DNA from: Bin5 sp965207495
GTDB taxonomy: Bacteria > Chloroflexota > Anaerolineae > Caldilineales > Caldilineaceae
Direction: 5' to 3'
DNA length: 64,000 nt
NCBI GenBank assembly: GCA_965207495.1
Contig: OZ242287.1
Location: 5,022,001-5,086,000 of the forward strand
Under the pieces are notes generated by a model. It searched no databases. It was not told the origin of the DNA and saw only the letters and a program-made list of their open reading frames with translations. Each line of letters starts with the position of its first letter. The stretch's first letter is position 1. Position numbers and translations under genes: made by a program. Of the stretch, positions 61,370 through 64,000 are shown piece by piece.

Positions 61370-61474
61370 GGTCAGGGGTCAGGGGTCAGGGGTCGGGGGT
61401 GAGGGGTTGGTGACCTGGACTGGAGGGAGTTTGCGGAGGTTGCTTGGTGAATTGGGTGGTTGGGTTGGAAAGAG

Positions 61475-61502
61475 AAGAACCCCTTTTCAGGGGTTCTTTT
61501 TT
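61475..61502. terminator. terminator between member 6 and clpC
   Basis: Perfect 9-bp stem AAGAACCCC (61475-61483) / GGGGTTCTT (61490-61498), loop TTTTCA, T run on the plus strand. It is 24 bases past the clpC stop, so it may serve both strands. Confidence 0.85.
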
Positions 61503-61525
61503 GATCTTGTTGGTTGGGGCGGGGG

Positions 61526-64000
61526 TTATTGGAGGAGGGCTTCGAGCTCTTCGGTGGCCTCGCTGTCTTCGGGTTCTTCTTCTTCCTGTTGGCGGTGGGC
61601 GATGGCGGTGAACTCGTAGGTACCTTTGGGGCCGGTATCGCCGTCTGCGCCGTTGGTTGCGTCGAAGGGGTTGCGCGAGCCGGACGACTGTGCGGCGGCG
61701 GTTGGATCTGCGGCCAGGTCTCCAGGTGCGTTGGGGGTGAAGTCGACCTGGATTGTATCGCCGGGAACGAAGCGGCCTTCGAGGAGGGCTTCGCTGAGGG
61801 GGTCCTGGACTTCGCTCTGGATGACGCGGCGCAAGGGTCGGGCGCCGTAGTCGGGGTTGTAGCCGGCGTCGGCGATGGCGTAGCGGGCGGCGGGGGTGAG
61901 CTCCAGCTTCATGTCCTGTTCGTCGAGCTGGGCGCGCAGCGTGCGCAGCTCGAGCTCGACGATTTCGGTAATTTCTTCTTTGGTGAGGCCGCGGAAGACC
62001 ATGATGCCGTCGAGTCGGTTGATGAATTCGGGGCGGAAGGTCTTTTTGAGGGCGTCCATGACCTTTGACTTCATCTGCTCGTATTCGGTTTCCATGCGGG
62101 TCTGTTCATCGGCGGTGATGGCGAAGCCGATGCCCTTGGAGCCCTGGATGAGGTTGGCGCCGACGTTGCTGGTCATGATGAGCAGGGCGTTGCGGAAGTC
62201 GACGCGGCGGCCTTTGGCGTCGGCGAGTGAGCCGTCCTCCATGATCTGGAGGAGCATGTTGAAGGCTTCGGGGTGGGCCTTTTCGATTTCGTCGAGAAGG
62301 ACGACGGAGTAGGGGCGGCGGCGGACGGCTTCGGTGAGCTGGCCGCCCTCTTCGTAGCCGACGTAGCCTGGGGGCGCGCCGACGAGGCGGCTGACGTTGT
62401 GGCGCTCCATGAACTCGCTCATGTCGAGCTTGATGAGGGCTTCTTCGCTGCCGAAGAGAAATTCGGCGAGGACCTTGGTCAGCTCGGATTTTCCGATGCC
62501 GGTCGGTCCGAGGAAGATGAAGCTGCCGATGGGGCGTTTGGGGTCCTTGAGCCCGGCGCGGGCGCGGCGGACGGCTTTGCTGATGGCCTTGATCGGTTCA
62601 TCCTGGCCGACGATGCGTTTGTGGAGCTCGTCTTCCATGCCGAGGAGGCGTTCGCGTTCTTCGCCGCCCATGCGATAGACTGGGACTCCGGTCCACATGG
62701 AGACGACTTCGGCGATGTCGTCGGCGGAGACGACGGGCTGGTTGGCGACCTGGCGCCAGCCTTCGCGCAGTTTGTCGAGTTTGGATTGGAGCTCGACTTC
62801 GCGATAGCGGAGGTCGATGGCGTCGTCGAAGCGTTGTGTTTCGAGCGCCTCTTCTTTTTCTTTCTGGAGGCGTTTGAGGTCGATAAAGGTTTCGCGCAGG
62901 CTGACGGCGTGGGGGGCTTTGTACATGCGCACGCGGCTGCCGGCCTCGTCGATCAGGTCGATGGCCTTGTCTGGCATGAAGCGGTCTGGCACGTAGCGGG
63001 CGGCGAGGTGGGCGGCGGAGTCGAGGGCCTCTTCGGAGATGATGAGTTTGTGGTGTTCCTCGTAGCGGCTTTTGATGCCTTTGAGGATGTCGATGGTCTC
63101 TTCGATGGTGGGTTCTTCGACGAGAATTGGCTGGAAGCGTCGTTCGAGGGCGGCGTCGCTCTCGATGTGTTTGCGGTATTCGTCGAGGGTGGTAGCGCCG
63201 ATGACCTGGAGCTCGCCGCGGCTGAGGGCGGGCTTGAGGATGTTGGCGGCGTCGACGCTGCTGCCGGCTGCGCCGGCGCCGACGAGCATGTGGACTTCGT
63301 CGATGAAGAGGATTGCGCCGCTGTTTATGATTTCTTCGATAACTTTTTTGAGGCGTTCTTCGAACTGGCCGCGGTACATGGTGCCGGCGACGAGGCTGCC
63401 GACGTCGAGCATGAGGATGCGTTTGTTGAGGAGCGGCTCGGGCACGTCGCCGTCGACGACGCGCTGGGCGAGCCCTTCGACGATGGCGGTTTTGCCGACG
63501 CCGGGTTCGCCGATGAGGGCGGGGTTGTTTTTGTTGCGGCGGCTGAGGATCTGGATGACGCGTTCGATTTCCATCTGGCGGCCGATGACGGGGTCGAGGC
63601 GCCCCTCTTCAGCGGAGGCGGTGAGGTCGAGGCCGAGCTGGTCCACCAGAGGTGTTTTGGACTCTTTTTTCTGTTTTTCTTTGGATTGGGCGCTGTTTTG
63701 CAGGAGATCGCGGGCGGTCTGTGTGCGGACGCGATCGAGGTTGATGCCGAGGTTGCGCAGCACGTTGACGGCAACGCCGTCGCCGTCGCGCACGAGGCCG
63801 AGGAGCAGGTGTTCGGTGCCGATGTAGTGGTTGCCCATCATGCGGGCCTCTTCGACGGCCAGTTCGATAACTCGTTTGGTGCGCGGGGCGAGGGTGGGTT
63901 TGCCGAGGGGGGCGCGTTCGCCGCGCCCGACGGTGCGTTCGACGGCGCGCACGACCTGTCCGGGCTCGACGCCCAGTTCTTTGAGTACTTTAACGGCGAC
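61526..64000 (-). CDS. clpC: ClpC-type ATP-dependent Clp protease ATPase subunit, partial
   Basis: AAA+ unfoldase of the Hsp100 class that feeds substrates to ClpP. The reading frame stays open to the right edge: 63953-64000 encodes VAVKVLKELGVEPGQV. The N-terminus, perhaps 60 residues, is therefore outside the window. A GTG near 63952 is not the real start. Visible parts: the second N-domain repeat (NHYIGTEHLLLGLVRDGDG), Walker A1 GEPGVGKTA, Walker B1 ILFIDEVHM, a UVR-like middle segment (KEKEEALETQRFDDAIDLRY), Walker A2 GPTGIGKSEL and arginine-finger/sensor residues. The C-terminal tail is acidic (QEEEEPEDSEATEELEALLQ). The UVR-like segment favours ClpC over ClpB. Confidence 0.94.
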   Translation of the reverse strand, partial: VAVKVLKELGVEPGQVVRAVERTVGRGERAPLGKPTLAPRTKRVIELAVEEARMMGNHYIGTEHLLLGLVRDGDGVAVNVLRNLGINLDRVRTQTARDLLQNSAQSKEKQKKESKTPLVDQLGLDLTASAEEGRLDPVIGRQMEIERVIQILSRRNKNNPALIGEPGVGKTAIVEGLAQRVVDGDVPEPLLNKRILMLDVGSLVAGTMYRGQFEERLKKVIEEIINSGAILFIDEVHMLVGAGAAGSSVDAANILKPALSRGELQVIGATTLDEYRKHIESDAALERRFQPILVEEPTIEETIDILKGIKSRYEEHHKLIISEEALDSAAHLAARYVPDRFMPDKAIDLIDEAGSRVRMYKAPHAVSLRETFIDLKRLQKEKEEALETQRFDDAIDLRYREVELQSKLDKLREGWRQVANQPVVSADDIAEVVSMWTGVPVYRMGGEERERLLGMEDELHKRIVGQDEPIKAISKAVRRARAGLKDPKRPIGSFIFLGPTGIGKSELTKVLAEFLFGSEEALIKLDMSEFMERHNVSRLVGAPPGYVGYEEGGQLTEAVRRRPYSVVLLDEIEKAHPEAFNMLLQIMEDGSLADAKGRRVDFRNALLIMTSNVGANLIQGSKGIGFAITADEQTRMETEYEQMKSKVMDALKKTFRPEFINRLDGIMVFRGLTKEEITEIVELELRTLRAQLDEQDMKLELTPAARYAIADAGYNPDYGARPLRRVIQSEVQDPLSEALLEGRFVPGDTIQVDFTPNAPGDLAADPTAAAQSSGSRNPFDATNGADGDTGPKGTYEFTAIAHRQQEEEEPEDSEATEELEALLQ

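Noticed and set aside
63900..63952. GTG start for clpC at 63952.
   Set aside because: The frame stays open with family-matching residues to the edge, so the gene continues beyond the window.
1..64000. tRNA, rRNA or riboswitch genes.
   Set aside because: No TTCGA-type T-loop within a cloverleaf and no rRNA sequence was recognised by eye. A covariance-model scan could still find small RNAs.

Overview
The window looks like a GC-rich bacterial chromosome, most likely a Chloroflexota (Caldilineae/Anaerolineae-type) genome. This is an inference from several traits together: many TTG/GTG starts behind good Shine-Dalgarno sequences, an FHA/winged-helix regulator divergent from a Ser/Thr kinase, long secreted fibronectin type III (Fn3) proteins with Thr/Pro linkers, Uma2 nucleases, and intergenic DNA full of short GC-rich repeats. 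No rRNA, tRNA, recognisable transposase or CRISPR array was found.

Layout. 1-9.1 kb is mostly housekeeping: atpB and a Ser/Thr kinase on the minus strand, then a plus-strand run (FHA regulator, hemW-like radical SAM gene, HAD phosphatase, coaD, a coiled-coil protein, an anchored glycosidase-like protein and an anchored solute-binding protein) closed by a clear intrinsic terminator. 9.1-22.6 kb holds ilvE, a secreted M14 carboxypeptidase, a VWA/MoxR pair, an M20 hydrolase, a YcaQ-like protein overlapping an SLC12-type transporter, an HpcH/HpaI aldolase and pheS. 22.8-46 kb is an accessory region. It has large secreted Fn3 proteins (one with a trypsin-like protease, one with a zinc metallopeptidase), five of the six members of a family of small secreted Pro-rich proteins, an L,D-transpeptidase, and small mobile- or phage-type genes. 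Repeat arrays lie between almost all of them. 46.5-48.6 kb is a lower-GC ATPase plus putative nuclease pair that could be a defence module. 48.8-56 kb has two Uma2 paralogues and a MacA/MacB-type export operon ending in an SH3 lipoprotein. 56.2-64 kb has another Fn3 protein, a beta-hydroxyacid dehydrogenase, the sixth Pro-rich protein and clpC, which runs off the right edge.

The most unusual feature is a GC-rich repeat with a 51-bp unit. About 84 units lie in 14 intergenic clusters, all but one in the same orientation, and often next to a second repeat containing GGATTGTCTGAAC. One cluster has a near-empty counterpart site in a neighbouring segmental duplication, so its borders can be estimated. 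Around these arrays sit the six Pro-rich proteins, which share a C-terminal domain of about 95 residues ending in Trp. One of them is probably co-transcribed with a nine-Fn3 protein behind four tandem promoter-like sequences. I offer the repeat element, the Pro-rich family and the ATPase-nuclease pair as the best candidates for undescribed biology.
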